This document shows positions 54,200 to 64,000 of a stretch of 64,000 bases of DNA, piece after piece. The notes beneath the pieces were generated by a model. That model searched no databases. It had not been told where the DNA came from and worked only from the letters and a program-made list of their open reading frames with translations. Position numbers and translations under genes: made by a program. Numbering within the stretch: the first letter of the stretch is position 1; each line of letters begins with the position of its first letter. This DNA is from Rugalucina vietnamica (lineage: Eukaryota > Mollusca > Bivalvia > Lucinida > Lucinidae), in contig OZ024874.1 of assembly GCA_964017185.1 (NCBI GenBank), forward strand, positions 14,069,957-14,133,956, written 5' to 3'.

Positions 54200-55260
54200 G
54201 AATCAAGTAGCCCAAAGGGCAATGATACATGTAGCTCACCTGAGATTCAGGTTAAACTACCAAATGTGGTTGAAACATTTTCCCGTGATGAATCTAACTC
54301 TATGGAGATTTTTCCAAATGCTCGAGGGCAGCTAACACCACTGTCTGAGGTCGAATCTGGTCGTAATTTGAACACATCCAAGATATTATTGTTGACCTTA
54401 TAACTACACAGAATAAAGAAGATCAGTTAAAAAATGAAGCAGCTACAGTTGCCACAACACTAAATTAGCCTGTGCATGAGAAAAACAACAATTTGGGTTT
54501 CTGACCAGGTCCAACACAAACCAGGCTGTACAGTCAAAGAAGCAGGCTAGAAACTTGAAATTTTGGATTTAAAAAGAAGAGGCATTGTACTATCTGTGTA
54601 GCGAAAACAAAGGCGCTGATCAGCTTCGCAGTTACCGCGAAGCTGGTCTGCACCGTTGTTTTGCATAAGCAGATTGTTGGTTTTTCTCATGCAGCGGCTC
54701 AAATATCAATTTTTCAACCACTAAACGGCAGCTAACACCAGTCAGTGGTACAATCTGGTCAAATTTCAAACTCATCCAAGATTTTATGGTTATCCTTATT
54801 ACCTGCAAGAATGAATAAGATTCACTAAACAATAAAGGCGCTAGAGTTGCCACAACATTAAATTTCCCATTACGATGCACAACATTTCGTCGAAAATGTG
54901 TGTTGTTGAAAATATTCACCGCAAAAATTTTGAGATTGATTCCGTAGAAGACTAGCCTATAGATCCACATTTTGAGCCTCCAACTACTAGGGTTAGGGTA
55001 AAAGTCTGGGCATGGGGACATTTTCAACAAATGTAATTTTCGACGAAACGTCGCAGATTCATCCCATTATAAGCCTATTGGGATTTTTCCAAACACTCTA
55101 GATGGGAAGCTATCTCAACAGTCTAGGTCAAATCTAGCTGAAATTCGATCTTATTCGAGATATCATGGTTGTCTATGTTACAAGCAAGAATTATGAAGAT
55201 CTGATAAAAATGAAGCTGCTAGAGTTGCCTTAACATTTCCCCATTATAACCCTATGAGAC
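54200..55260. repeat. Three diverged copies of a ~180-bp dispersed repeat
   Basis: Units at about 54290-54470, 54715-54880 and 55065-55255 share GCAGCTAACACCA or GAAGCTATCTCAACA, a block like AATCTGGTC, then CATCCAAGAT, and finish with GAAGCWGCTA-GAGTTGCC. The first and second are separated by F1 MITE copy 20. CCCAAAGGGCAATGATACAT and TAGCTCACCT at 54210-54245 belong to the same type of repeat. Confidence 0.6.
54476..54700 (-). mobile_element. F1 foldback MITE, copy 20
   Basis: Eroded left end (GCCTGTGCATGAGAAAAA), intact right end (TCTCATGCAGCGGCTC). Centre TTCGCAGTTACCGCGAA has one arm of each of the two common variants, so one pair is mismatched. Confidence 0.85.
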
Positions 55261-56630
55261 CTACATGTATCTGTTGCCAACGAAACCAAAGTTCTTGTTC
55301 TCATCAAACATTATGCCACCTCAATGATCCTTCATGTAAAATTTGATTGCAATTGGTCAACTAGTCCCCCAGATATTTGTATATGGAAGTGTGAACGGAT
55401 GCACTGATGGACAAATTATGGCTCGAGTCTCATCCTACAAGCTCACCTAGTAAGCCAAAAAGAGAATTCTGATGTAAAGGGTGTTAAGAAAGTTTGTTCC
55501 ACAAAATAATTGCTTTGCTGTCAGCTAGGTTTTACATAATATTTTCAAAAGATGTAAATGATAAAATTATTTATAATTTGGATTATCCAAATCCCGCTAC
55601 CCAACCTAAGGCATACTCAGGCATCACACGAATCACAATAGACAAGATAATCTCCCTATAGCAATGCCTTGAAAAATTCATTTTTCTCCAAGAGGAAATA
55701 AATACATAATACATGAAAGTTTCACTTCTTCAGTGGTCTCATCCAAAGAGCATTGAGGAATTTAAGGTTTCTATTTAAATTTTTCGTCCAGAGGCTCGTG
55801 TTTTAGTATGCCTCTGATAAGCGCAGTGCGCTTAACCCTCTGATAAGCGCAGTGCGCTTAACTTTTCAAAATAACTTAAAAGTTAAGGTAACAAGTACCG
55901 TTCTAATTAGGTCGGCCCAACCATTTGTACAGAATTCCTCTTTTACGGACATGACGTTCCTAGTCATTCTGTCTGAATAGTACACCAGTCCTGATCTGGC
56001 GGGGTTTAATGTTCTAATAAGCGCACACTACGAATCAAAACCAACACATTTATAAACTGCTGAAATAACCATGTCATGACATTTAAGTATTTCAATCGAT
56101 GCAAAAAAAATGGTTTGATGATTAATGTTATTTAGTTTTAATATAGTATTAATGTGTAAAATTGGTAAAAATATCAATATGCTAGTCGAACAGTGTGCTT
56201 ATGCACATTTTTTTTTTTTCAGAAACAGACAGGGTGTGCGCTTATTGGAGCATGTGTGCTAATTAGAAAGAATACAGCATAATATCTTGTAAATTGTTTT
56301 AATGTCCCACCCTAAATGTTTTTCTCCCTTGACTTAATTCTAAATTTAGCCGCCTACCCCACACCTGAGGTGATGATCAGAAATTGGTCGACTCAGTATC
56401 AGAAGATAGATGTGAAAGTAAAATCAGAAGGGATGATTAAAAGTTGATAAGTGTTATTAAGTGCAGAGTGAGATTTAAAAGAGGATTAAAAACAGTGTCA
56501 AAATTTATGGGGACCCATGTTTGATCTGTCAGACTCCTTCAGCAGAACATCTTCAGAGGTGAAGTCGTTTGAAAATGTTGACGGACCCACGTATGAACAC
56601 TGGGTACCTTCCTATCCTTTAAACTCAACT
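55261..56630. other. Intergenic; short duplicated motif
   Basis: CTCTGATAAGCGCAGTGCGC with TTAAC occurs twice in a row at 55814-55861. The rest is AT-rich with no gene that I recognise. Confidence 0.45.
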
Positions 56631-56639
56631 ATGAGCCTT

Positions 56640-56996
56640 TGGCATCTGAATCTGAATCTGAATAGTTTACTGGTGACACGCCAAATGACATTATTTCACC
56701 AGGGGGTTCGGATGGGGGAGAAATTAGTCCCTTGAACGCACGAGTGAAGCGAACTTGGACACACAGTCATCAGACATTTCAGCAGAGGAGACAAGTGAAT
56801 CAGGGAGGTCATTCCAGTCCCTGATAGTCTGTGGAAAGAAACTACTTTTGTACGCTTCTTTGCTAGCTGAAGGTATCTGATTGATTTCTACAACGCCTAT
56901 TCTTTGGGATAAGGTCATCTGTGGGTATTCTGGCTTTACCCTTTTACTTAGAGCTTTCTTAGGTGAGCTTATAACCATAGGTGAGCTTATAACCAT
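56640..56996 (-). mobile_element. LINE 3'-end fragment (CR1/L2/jockey-like RT tail)
   Basis: The minus frame 56724-56996 ends with the typical RT C-terminal block EAYKSSFFPQTIRDWNDLP and DCVSKFASLVRSRD. Downstream on that strand lies AGATTCAGATTCAGATGCC, a short repeat tail. Only the last ~60 codons are related; upstream (56965-56996) an 18-base unit AGGTGAGCTTATAACCAT is duplicated, and similarity stops. Confidence 0.75.
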
Positions 56997-57173
56997 AGTC
57001 CATAGGCATACATTTCAATGGCCTCAGCCCAGGGTTAAGAAAGTGAAAGTGAAAGCACTTAAGCAGGTGGTCCATGATCAAACCAACACTGCAAAAGTGT
57101 GGATGATTGCCCACCTCATTTTGAATGGAACAGGCTGATTTTCAAAAAGAAGAAAGCTCTAAGTAAAAGAGTA
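56944..57173. repeat. 20-bp inverted repeat at a LINE breakpoint
   Basis: TTTTACTTAGAGCTTTCTT (about 56941-56960) and AAGAAAGCTCTAAGTAAAA (about 57154-57173) are exact complements about 190 bases apart. Confidence 0.8.
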
Positions 57174-57429
57174 TTCATCATACCAAGAGAACGTCTAACA
57201 CAAGTAGATATTTCAACAATTCTTCAACTTCTTACAGCTCTTTAAATTCCATAAGTTCACTGGCAGTGTTTACACCACGTGACGTATTGACAACCAATCA
57301 AGAACAGTGTAACATCTGCTGATGGAATAAACTAACCCACAGTGAATATAAAGAAGCAACATGTGTCCAAATGAACAGCAATGTTACAGAGTGAGTTTTT
57401 TTGTGTGTGTGTGTGTACTGAGTCCACTA

Positions 57430-57548
57430 CCTCAGGAGCTGTGGATTTGTGACTTGCTCCAGGCCACAACTAACAGTGACTCGCCTGAGGATCAAACCTG
57501 GGACCTCCGGAACCAGAGTCCGACTCCAGGACTACCCCTGCGCCAGTC
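57430..57548 (-). mobile_element. tRNA-derived SINE head
   Basis: On the minus strand TGGCGCAGGGGTAGTCCTGG (A-box-like) is followed by GGTCCCAGGTTTGATCC (B-box-like) at tRNA spacing, then CAAGTCACAAATCC. No tail identified. Confidence 0.6.
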
Positions 57549-57822
57549 CACAAGCTGTGTTACTATTTATTCAAGAAAACAGATATACTGTGACGTCCCT
57601 TTTGTTATGCAACGGTTCTCTCTCTCTAGATCACGCTGTGAAAATATATATAACGCTCAGGACAACGGGAATCGGATAGCACAATCAGACGGGACCTGGG
57701 CCGTACTTAAGTAATTGGCTTTAAAATACTACTAGAAGCCCGACTGCTGAACAATCTTTTATACTCTAATCAGTCACACAAATCAATTGGTAGCGTAGCA
57801 CAACGGTAACAGTTATTCAAAA

Positions 57823-58094
57823 GACGTGCAACCATACGGCACATCTAATTAATTGACTAATGTTGGAAAATGAGATGAGTAATGATGATGAACATTAATT
57901 AAATGAACAGATATGCAACCACACGGCACATCATGACATACCTTAAACGTTCATTAACCATAAAGAGTCCCACAAGTCTTAAGACAGGACTTTGACATGC
58001 AACCAGACGGCACGTCAGTAACGTACTACAGACGGGACACTCTAGATAGCAATACGTCAAATCTTAACACAGACGTGCTACAAGACGGCACATC
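57823..58094 (+). repeat. Four copies of a 23-base motif at ~80-87-base spacing
   Basis: GACGTGCAACCATACGGCAC, GATATGCAACCACACGGCAC, GACATGCAACCAGACGGCAC and GACGTGCTACAAGACGGCAC (each then RTC/ATC) start at about 57823, 57910, 57994 and 58072. The spacers between them are not obviously alike. They lie where the 3' LTR or flank of the Gypsy-type element is expected. Confidence 0.75.
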
Positions 58095-58799
58095 TTTACT
58101 CTAATAATAATATCAATAGGAGATAACTATACATACACTTTACGTTGCACCAGCCACACAAGGACAGGGCACAGGACAGGACTTGGACCTTGGGATTGGG
58201 GGGCAGGGGGGGGGATACAGTGAGTGTATGTCTGAATTGTGTGGGGTCTTTGTTTGTTGATCCTGTAAACTTGAGTCCTCAAACCGTAACGGGTCTCTAC
58301 ACTTGGCCAAAGGTGCAGAGAAATATAAAACAGAAACCTTCCTGGCTCACAGTGTGAACACGGATCCACACAGTAACTAATAAACCCCTTGATTAAAACG
58401 TCCAACCCACTGCGCGCCTCCCACTCTGTGCATCTAATCTACTTCCTAACCTAAAGAGGCTATCTATCTCGTGAAGTACTTAAAGGCGAAACTAGGCCTA
58501 AAAGTGAAGATTAGTACCACTAAAAATTCAGTACACCCTCCTCATAGTACCACAAATACACCTATGAGGGCTCGGGCAAAATAAACAAAGCCGTGACAAA
58601 AGCCAGGAAAGCTTCTAAAAGACTAAGATTCCGCGGCAGACTTGAAGACTCAAATCAGGAAAGCTACTCACTGTAAGCTAATCAGCTAGTATACACTATA
58701 CAATATAGATATATACTGAGGTATATGTATATGTGTATGTATACACAGGCTTATATACAGCCAACGGCAGAATACAGCGACGGACGACGGGGGGTTTCG

Positions 58800-59303
58800 G
58801 TACCTCGGTACTAGAACGTTTCCGAAAGTGAGGAGCCAAATCTTGCTATATATACCAGCGTCCCAGGGTCACCGATGACCGGTCACAATCTAGACCAATC
58901 AGAAACTGGCGTCACGCCTGAACGCTTCGCTGATTGGATGCTGAAAACTGCATGCTGCTCGCGCGTGCAAGGACCACATCACGCGAGACACGAGAAGAGT
59001 CACTAGATCCGCCAATCAGGAACGGTGACTCATCCCGGTGTCAAGGTAACTATTCAAGATGGCGGCGAAAGGCAAAATCCGAAGCACACACCAACAGCAA
59101 AACATGTTTTCAGCCATTTATATTTCTCAGGGACTCTGTCGGACAATATCATTGTGTTGGATATATTCCAGGGACATTACTTAAATAATCCGTACCCGCA
59201 ATAAGCAGGAAACAAGCGCCAATCGCTTGAAATCGCAAGGTAAATATGCGGCCAAGCAGAACTCGAATTCCAGCTGATGTTTACGACCCCCAGGGACGTT
59301 TCA
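58800..59303 (-). repeat. Presumed 3' LTR (U3 side) of the Gypsy-type element
   Basis: On the minus strand a purine tract GAAGGGGGAGGGT (59306-59319 as complement) is directly followed by TGAAACGTCCCTGG, a plausible LTR start, and a TATA-like TATATATAGCAAG at about 58848-58860. Only one LTR is inside the window, so the far end, probably between 57.4 and 58.5 kb, cannot be fixed. Confidence 0.5.
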
Positions 59304-60418
59304 CTACCCTCCCCCTTCAAAAAGTTCGCCCCGAACTTAATGGAAATTGGGAATAACATCAGCACCAAAAGAGTTCACCTTTAGCCGGATATTTCACTCC
59401 AGCAAATGTGTACGGGAGTACCCAATTAGTATCATTATCTCCTGGACTACATTATTATGCAGACCGAATCTGCTGGACTACGATATATTTCAGACCAAAT
59501 CTGCTGGACTATGCTATATAATATATATATTTTTCTGTTTGTCTCTATTTTGTTACAGACGGTCCATCTCATCAGCAGCAAATGGGATCTAGACCAGACA
59601 GATATCTGTATCCGTCATAGGGGAAAGTGCGGTAATTTATCGACCTACATTGCTCACAGGAAAGGGGGACAGGGAGGCGATGAAATGACCAGTCTGAACG
59701 TTGTACGAGACTTTGGGGATCATATGCATATACAAAGGCAATGGACATTTTCTGTCCAACATTCGGGGATAACACATATTCTAACAACTCAACAAAGTAC
59801 TGTGACTATTATCAACCTAATTTATAGTAACAAAATAAATACTTAAAGGCACAAATTCATATTGACAATTTTTGAAATACTTATTTAGCTCATGGCACAA
59901 TTGGTAATAATTTAAATAAATAGCAAATAAATGCAAGAATGTTTAAGATTAGACAGGTCTACAGTAAAATGATACAACTTTGATGCTTTAAATGTTTGAA
60001 ACCAAGATAAATGACAGAAACTTAACAAATCGAGATGTGAAATATTATGAGATACATATATACATATATATATTAAAATAATACTTTATATGAAACGAAA
60101 TCAACAATTTTGATGGAAACACATACATGAGATCTGAAGAAACTTTGAGCGTTTTTGATTTTAGAGATCTTTAAATAAATATAACTAGACAATATCACAG
60201 TTTAGATTACTTGCATATTAAACATTAAACAATATAACAACATATCACAGATGTAGGGAAGGGTCGCGCCGGGGACGGGACAGGTCGGACAGTTTAATAT
60301 AGCGGTTATTGCCTGAAGTAAGCTTGTTTGTGTATTTCGAGCCATGGGGTTCCCTAACACCTTAAAAAAATATATATATATATATATATATATATAGGAA
60401 AAAGGTCAGAACGGACCT
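59304..60418. other. Non-coding stretch between accessory frame and presumed LTR
   Basis: AT-rich with a (TA)n tract at 60369-60396 and no frame with support. It would be part of the element if the LTR boundary at 59303 is right. Confidence 0.45.
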
Positions 60419-61649
60419 TCACTGGGGGACTACCCACGTCGTAACAAGCTGGTATTCGCCCCCAGACGGCTGACGCCAGAACTCGTTCTTTGTCACTTGA
60501 ATGCAGTGACGGGCAGAAAACTCCACCCTGTAGCCTACTTGGTCACTGCGGATCCCCAACATGGCTTGCTGCCTTGCCTCCTGCAGGAGGCGTCCAGTGG
60601 GAGAATCATCCCACTGGCTAGGAGCGCCATGAAAAAACACATTTGGGTCAAAAAACATCGTCCTCGGTCGATGGGACCGAGTTTGGCTCGACGGGGGGAT
60701 TGTATACCTCGGCGATCCACTCGCGAGGCACACCATCACCCTCGCCAACCTGCGCCGCTGGCGACTCTGCTGAGCCGTCCAGGAAGGTGGCATTAGGGGA
60801 AGTGGTGAGAGGTGCAAAGTCCACCACGGGCAGGATCGAAGCGACCGCCCGCTGGGTCTCCGGGTCTGAGACCTCAGCGGCTAGGGCGGGCTGCGGCGCT
60901 ACGATGGCCTGGGGCAGTGACGCTGTAGATGACGCCACCCCAGAAGTGAATCCTGTGTTTTCACTTCCAGCAGAGGATACCATGGGGATGGGGTGGATGG
61001 TGGTATCCTCAACGGGACCAGGCTGGGTAAAGTTACCGACCCACTCGTCAGTAACAAAACCGAAGGCAGAACCCTCCGGGGTAGAGACGTCCGAGGGGGC
61101 TGGGGCTACGGCCGTCTCCAGGGGTTGGACTGGGAAGGTGCCGACTTCCGCTACGGAAGTCTGGGGGGACGGGGCAGGCTGCTCATCCAACAGTGGAGTG
61201 GAGCAGCCAGAAGGAAGGGGAGAGGAGGGCAGGCGGATGGTGGGTATGCCCGAAACATCGGGTTCTTCCACCGGAAAAAGGGCGGTCAAGTCAATGGGAG
61301 TAGGGTCAGGGGCCGGGGTGCAGGCCGGGGCCACGGGCACAACATTAGATACACGATCACTGTCTAATTCAGGATACAAAGGTCCATTAAGAAAGGCTTC
61401 TGGAACAGGGTAGTTGTGACACTTGAGCATATGAACACTTCTCCTGACATTCCTGTCGGCGGTGAAAGTCTTTGGACAAAACAGACAACGTAGCCGCTTC
61501 TCATGCTTGGCTCTAATGTGGCGATTTAATGAGTTCCGTTTTTCATACGTAATTCTACAAACGGGGCACGTATACTCCTTAAGCTGCTTGAGCCGGAACG
61601 CTCTACTGGGCATTGCCTGCAGGTCCAAGAGACTAGGGATTGAAGACAT
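60419..61649 (-). CDS. Accessory C2H2 zinc-finger frame of the Gypsy-type element
   Basis: The main frame is 60648-61649 (333 codons); a second, overlapping frame covers 60419-60817. The N-terminal part has a classical finger, CPVC-x12-H-x4-H (YTCPVCRITYEKRNSLNRH), and a second, less regular one (CLFCPKTFTADRNVRR, H/C-rich end). The remainder is Pro/Ser/Thr/Val-rich with acidic patches. It lies after integrase and before the presumed LTR, where retroviral kin place env-like or accessory genes. GC-rich compared with surroundings. Role unknown; nucleic-acid binding is a guess from the fingers. A host gene overlapped by the element is the alternative. Confidence 0.6.
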
Positions 61650-62001
61650 CTGAAAAAGTCAAAGGGGGTGCACTCTTTGAATCCCAGAATCCTGAGAACG
61701 GGGGAACGGTAAGTGACGGAACGCACCAGCTGGTACCAGATTGACGACCGGACTATCAGGATTGACATTGTGTAGACCTATATTTGAATTCTAGAACTGA
61801 AGAACAAGTCCAATTTAAATATATAAGCACGTGACACGAAATGTCCCAGATCCGTTTGATATACGAGGAATGCTTGACAATTTCTATTTATAAGGTTCTG
61901 TTTTCTCTTTTCTCTTAATAGAGCACGTAATTCAAAACAGTTCAACTCAACATTTTGAAATGATTTTAAACCACAGAGAACATATGGTTTGATATAACGT
62001 T

Positions 62002-62259
62002 TCACTCTTGAATAACTAAGTCATCCACATATAATGTTATTTTCATAGGGGATATGTCACGAGTTTCTTCATCTTCAACCACCCGCTTGACTTTCCTAGT
62101 CAGCTTCCGTAGGCTTTTACGAGAATGTAGGGGAGGATACTGCCGCTCACCCTTTCTCACCCGACCATAGGCCAACTCTGACAACCGAGTCAATAACTCA
62201 TTGAGATTCATGTTCTGAAATACAGTTATGACGAAATTCATAACCTGACAAATCATCAT
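62002..62259 (-). CDS. Small basic frame between pol and the zinc-finger frame
   Basis: 85 codons with two Met near the start (MNLNELLTRLSELAYGRVRK is the more likely beginning). It is rich in Lys/Arg (KSLRKLTRKVKRVVEDEETR). No family recognised. It may be part of the accessory region of the element or a chance frame. Confidence 0.35.
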   Translation of the reverse strand: MMICQVMNFVITVFQNMNLNELLTRLSELAYGRVRKGERQYPPLHSRKSLRKLTRKVKRVVEDEETRDISPMKITLYVDDLVIQE

Positions 62260-62975
62260 TTATTCTATCGTTCATAGTGTTATGACGGCCCACAGTTTAT
62301 TTCATATATAATCTGGCAGTAGTTTTTCTATACAAAGTCACGGTTTTACTTTTTTTTTTACCTCCCTGATAATTGTTCAAGGCACGAAAATTATGTATAT
62401 CACCAAGAATCATCAATGGAAATTGTTCATGGATGAAGTTGTACATGATTTGGCAGTCACGCACGATTCTCTTAGGTACCAACTGGGCGAGTTGTCTTGC
62501 TTACCAGAACCATACAGGATAAAAGTCACGATTGTGCACCTCAAACATCAATCTCGAAATTATTCCTTAGCTCACTTCTATGCGATAAGCTATGTTCGTT
62601 AATCGGTCAAACTATTTTAATTAAAGTCTCACTTAGTCACAATTTCATATCCAGACTCAGTCCAACCTACATCTGCGATAAGAAGACTTAGCCACTTTCA
62701 CACGAAAGCCAACGGCTAAGCCTGCTGATCAGTAACTATATTTAACATTAATTAAATGCAATAAACGCTAGAACACAGAACATGTTAATACAAAATGTGC
62801 TCGGAAAGTCTCTGGCTTAATGCCCACGAACACAACTTTTAATCAATAGGTCACATTCTTAGCGATAATACATATAGAAAAGGTTTCTCTTCTACATGTA
62901 CTAACTATTCCGAAAATGGCTTCTAAGCAACTTATACACCTGTATATTTCTTGGACGGGACTCGGGGCGAACTCA

Positions 62976-64000
62976 TTATTCACTGGTTCTAGCAAACCAA
63001 GAACTAAGCTTGCCAGTGAAGGGTTTAAGTCTGTTAAAGTGTACAATCTTACAGCTGGATTTCTTGTTCTTTTGGATTTTAAATACCAGATCTGAGATTT
63101 TCTGGATTATCTTAAAGGGACCTTCCCAACGCAGCTGGAGTTTCTTGGACAATCCCCTGGGTTTAACATATACCCGTAACCAGACTGCGTCGTTTACGGA
63201 ATAGGAGTACTGGCTGATCTTACGATCATACAGGCGCTTTTGTTTTTGACCTGCTTCAACAAGGGAGGACCTGGCGAGCTCGTGAACCTTTAACATCCGA
63301 TTCTGTAAGTCAAGGACATATTCATTACAAGATGCTGGGGGTTCAGATTCAGGGGCTGGGTAAATAAGATCTACAGGGAGGTCTACTTCACGTCCTAACA
63401 TCATCATGCACGGGGAGAAATTTGTGCTTTCGTGTTTGGACGAGCGAAAAGCCATAAGGACCAATGGTAACACTTGGTCCCAATTTCTTTGACTAGTCTC
63501 TAGATATTTGCTTAACATATCTTCTATAGTCCGTTGGGTGCGTTCTACTAGACCGTCGCTAGAGGGGTGAAAGGGGGTTGTTCGTGTTTTCTCGATCCCT
63601 AACAATTTACACATTTCTTGGAAGAGTTGGGATTCGAACTGGGCACCCTGATCGCTATGGATGATTTTGGGTAGGCCAAAACGACATATGAACTGATTTA
63701 CCAACGTCGACGCGACAGTTTTCGCGGAGATATCCTTAAGAGGGAAAGCCTCTGTCCATTTCGTAAAACAACAGGTAATCGTCATAACATGTTTATTACC
63801 CGAATATGTCTCTGGGAGTGGGGTGATCAAGTCTATCTGTATACGCTCCATGGGTATACCTACAACACAGGGTTTCAAAGGGGCTTTACTGGGCTTAACA
63901 GGCATTTTGCGGGCTTGACAGACATGACAAGCGTTGCATTTGTTTATAATGTCCTGTTTATATCCTACCCAATAGAATCTCGATCTAACACGCGCGATGG
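62976..64000 (-). CDS. Gypsy integrase (C-terminal part of pol)
   Basis: Enters from the right edge with the tail of an HHCC zinc-binding motif (CNACHVCQARK). The catalytic core follows with D-D-E residues at IQIDLITPL, IHSDQGAQFES and GLVERTQRTIEDML (D-x59-D-x35-E), and a GPY/F module (LRWEGPFKIIQKISDLVFKI). It inserts element cDNA into the genome. The frame stops at 62976; the visible part is about 340 residues. Confidence 0.88.
   Translation of the reverse strand, partial: IARVRSRFYWVGYKQDIINKCNACHVCQARKMPVKPSKAPLKPCVVGIPMERIQIDLITPLPETYSGNKHVMTITCCFTKWTEAFPLKDISAKTVASTLVNQFICRFGLPKIIHSDQGAQFESQLFQEMCKLLGIEKTRTTPFHPSSDGLVERTQRTIEDMLSKYLETSQRNWDQVLPLVLMAFRSSKHESTNFSPCMMMLGREVDLPVDLIYPAPESEPPASCNEYVLDLQNRMLKVHELARSSLVEAGQKQKRLYDRKISQYSYSVNDAVWLRVYVKPRGLSKKLQLRWEGPFKIIQKISDLVFKIQKNKKSSCKIVHFNRLKPFTGKLSSWFARTSE

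Larger units (their letters stand above)
59304..64000 (-). mobile_element. Gypsy-type LTR retrotransposon, 3' part, runs off the window
   Basis: Order on the minus strand: integrase (64000-62976), a small basic frame (62259-62002), a zinc-finger frame (61649-60419 region), purine tract, presumed LTR. Gag, protease and RT would lie beyond 64000. The integrase end reads open over the part seen, so this copy may be fairly young. GC content is clearly higher in 60.4-61.6 kb than in the host sequence around. Confidence 0.72.

Noticed and set aside
60643-61413. 256-codon plus-strand frame and 124-codon neighbour
   Set aside because: Antisense shadows of the GC-rich zinc-finger frame; the minus strand shows the real C2H2 motifs.

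Overview
This is a eukaryotic, AT-rich, repeat-dense window. It carries two recognisable animal genes and many mobile-element families. Animal-type spliced genes (UBXN11, TTLL2), Penelope-like and Gypsy-type retroelements, tRNA-derived SINEs and many foldback MITEs point to a marine invertebrate. A bivalve or other mollusc is my inference; nothing in the sequence proves it.

Left part (1-27,660): the 3' two thirds of a UBXN11 (socius) orthologue on the + strand. Seven coding exons lie between 597 and 27,594 and cover the pre-SEP region, SEP domain, linker and C-terminal UBX domain; upstream exons lie outside the window. Intron 4,464-24,327 is about 19.9 kb and holds a nest. A minus-strand Penelope-like element (PLE; reverse transcriptase plus GIY-YIG endonuclease) is split in its 3' untranslated part by a complete LTR retrotransposon at 7,277-18,533. 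A second, truncated PLE copy at 21,947-23,540 preserves the equivalent empty site. Both PLE copies end in a sequence matching a minimal type I hammerhead ribozyme on the minus strand. The LTR element has two 1,694-bp LTRs that look identical and a gag frame, but no recognisable reverse transcriptase or integrase.

Middle part (27,660-46,200): mostly intergenic. It holds a 5'-truncated LINE (30.9-31.9 kb), SINEs, several foldback elements, a 2.74-kb candidate DNA transposon with 33-bp terminal inverted repeats (35,392-38,133), and one plausible terminal exon of an unidentified minus-strand gene (41,324-41,505).

Right part (46,200-64,000): an uninterrupted minus-strand TTLL2-like tubulin polyglutamylase gene (46,211-48,715), then MITEs of at least two TIR types (TTAA-flanked, TA-flanked) and a LINE tail. 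From about 57-59 kb to the window end there is a minus-strand Gypsy-type element. Its integrase runs off the right edge, and between pol and its presumed 3' LTR it carries an extra frame with C2H2 zinc fingers.

Across the window, about 20 copies of one ~230-bp foldback MITE family share GAGCCGCCTCATGAGAAAAC-like termini, mostly 4-bp target duplications, and a central palindrome. That palindrome stays symmetric even where its sequence differs between copies.
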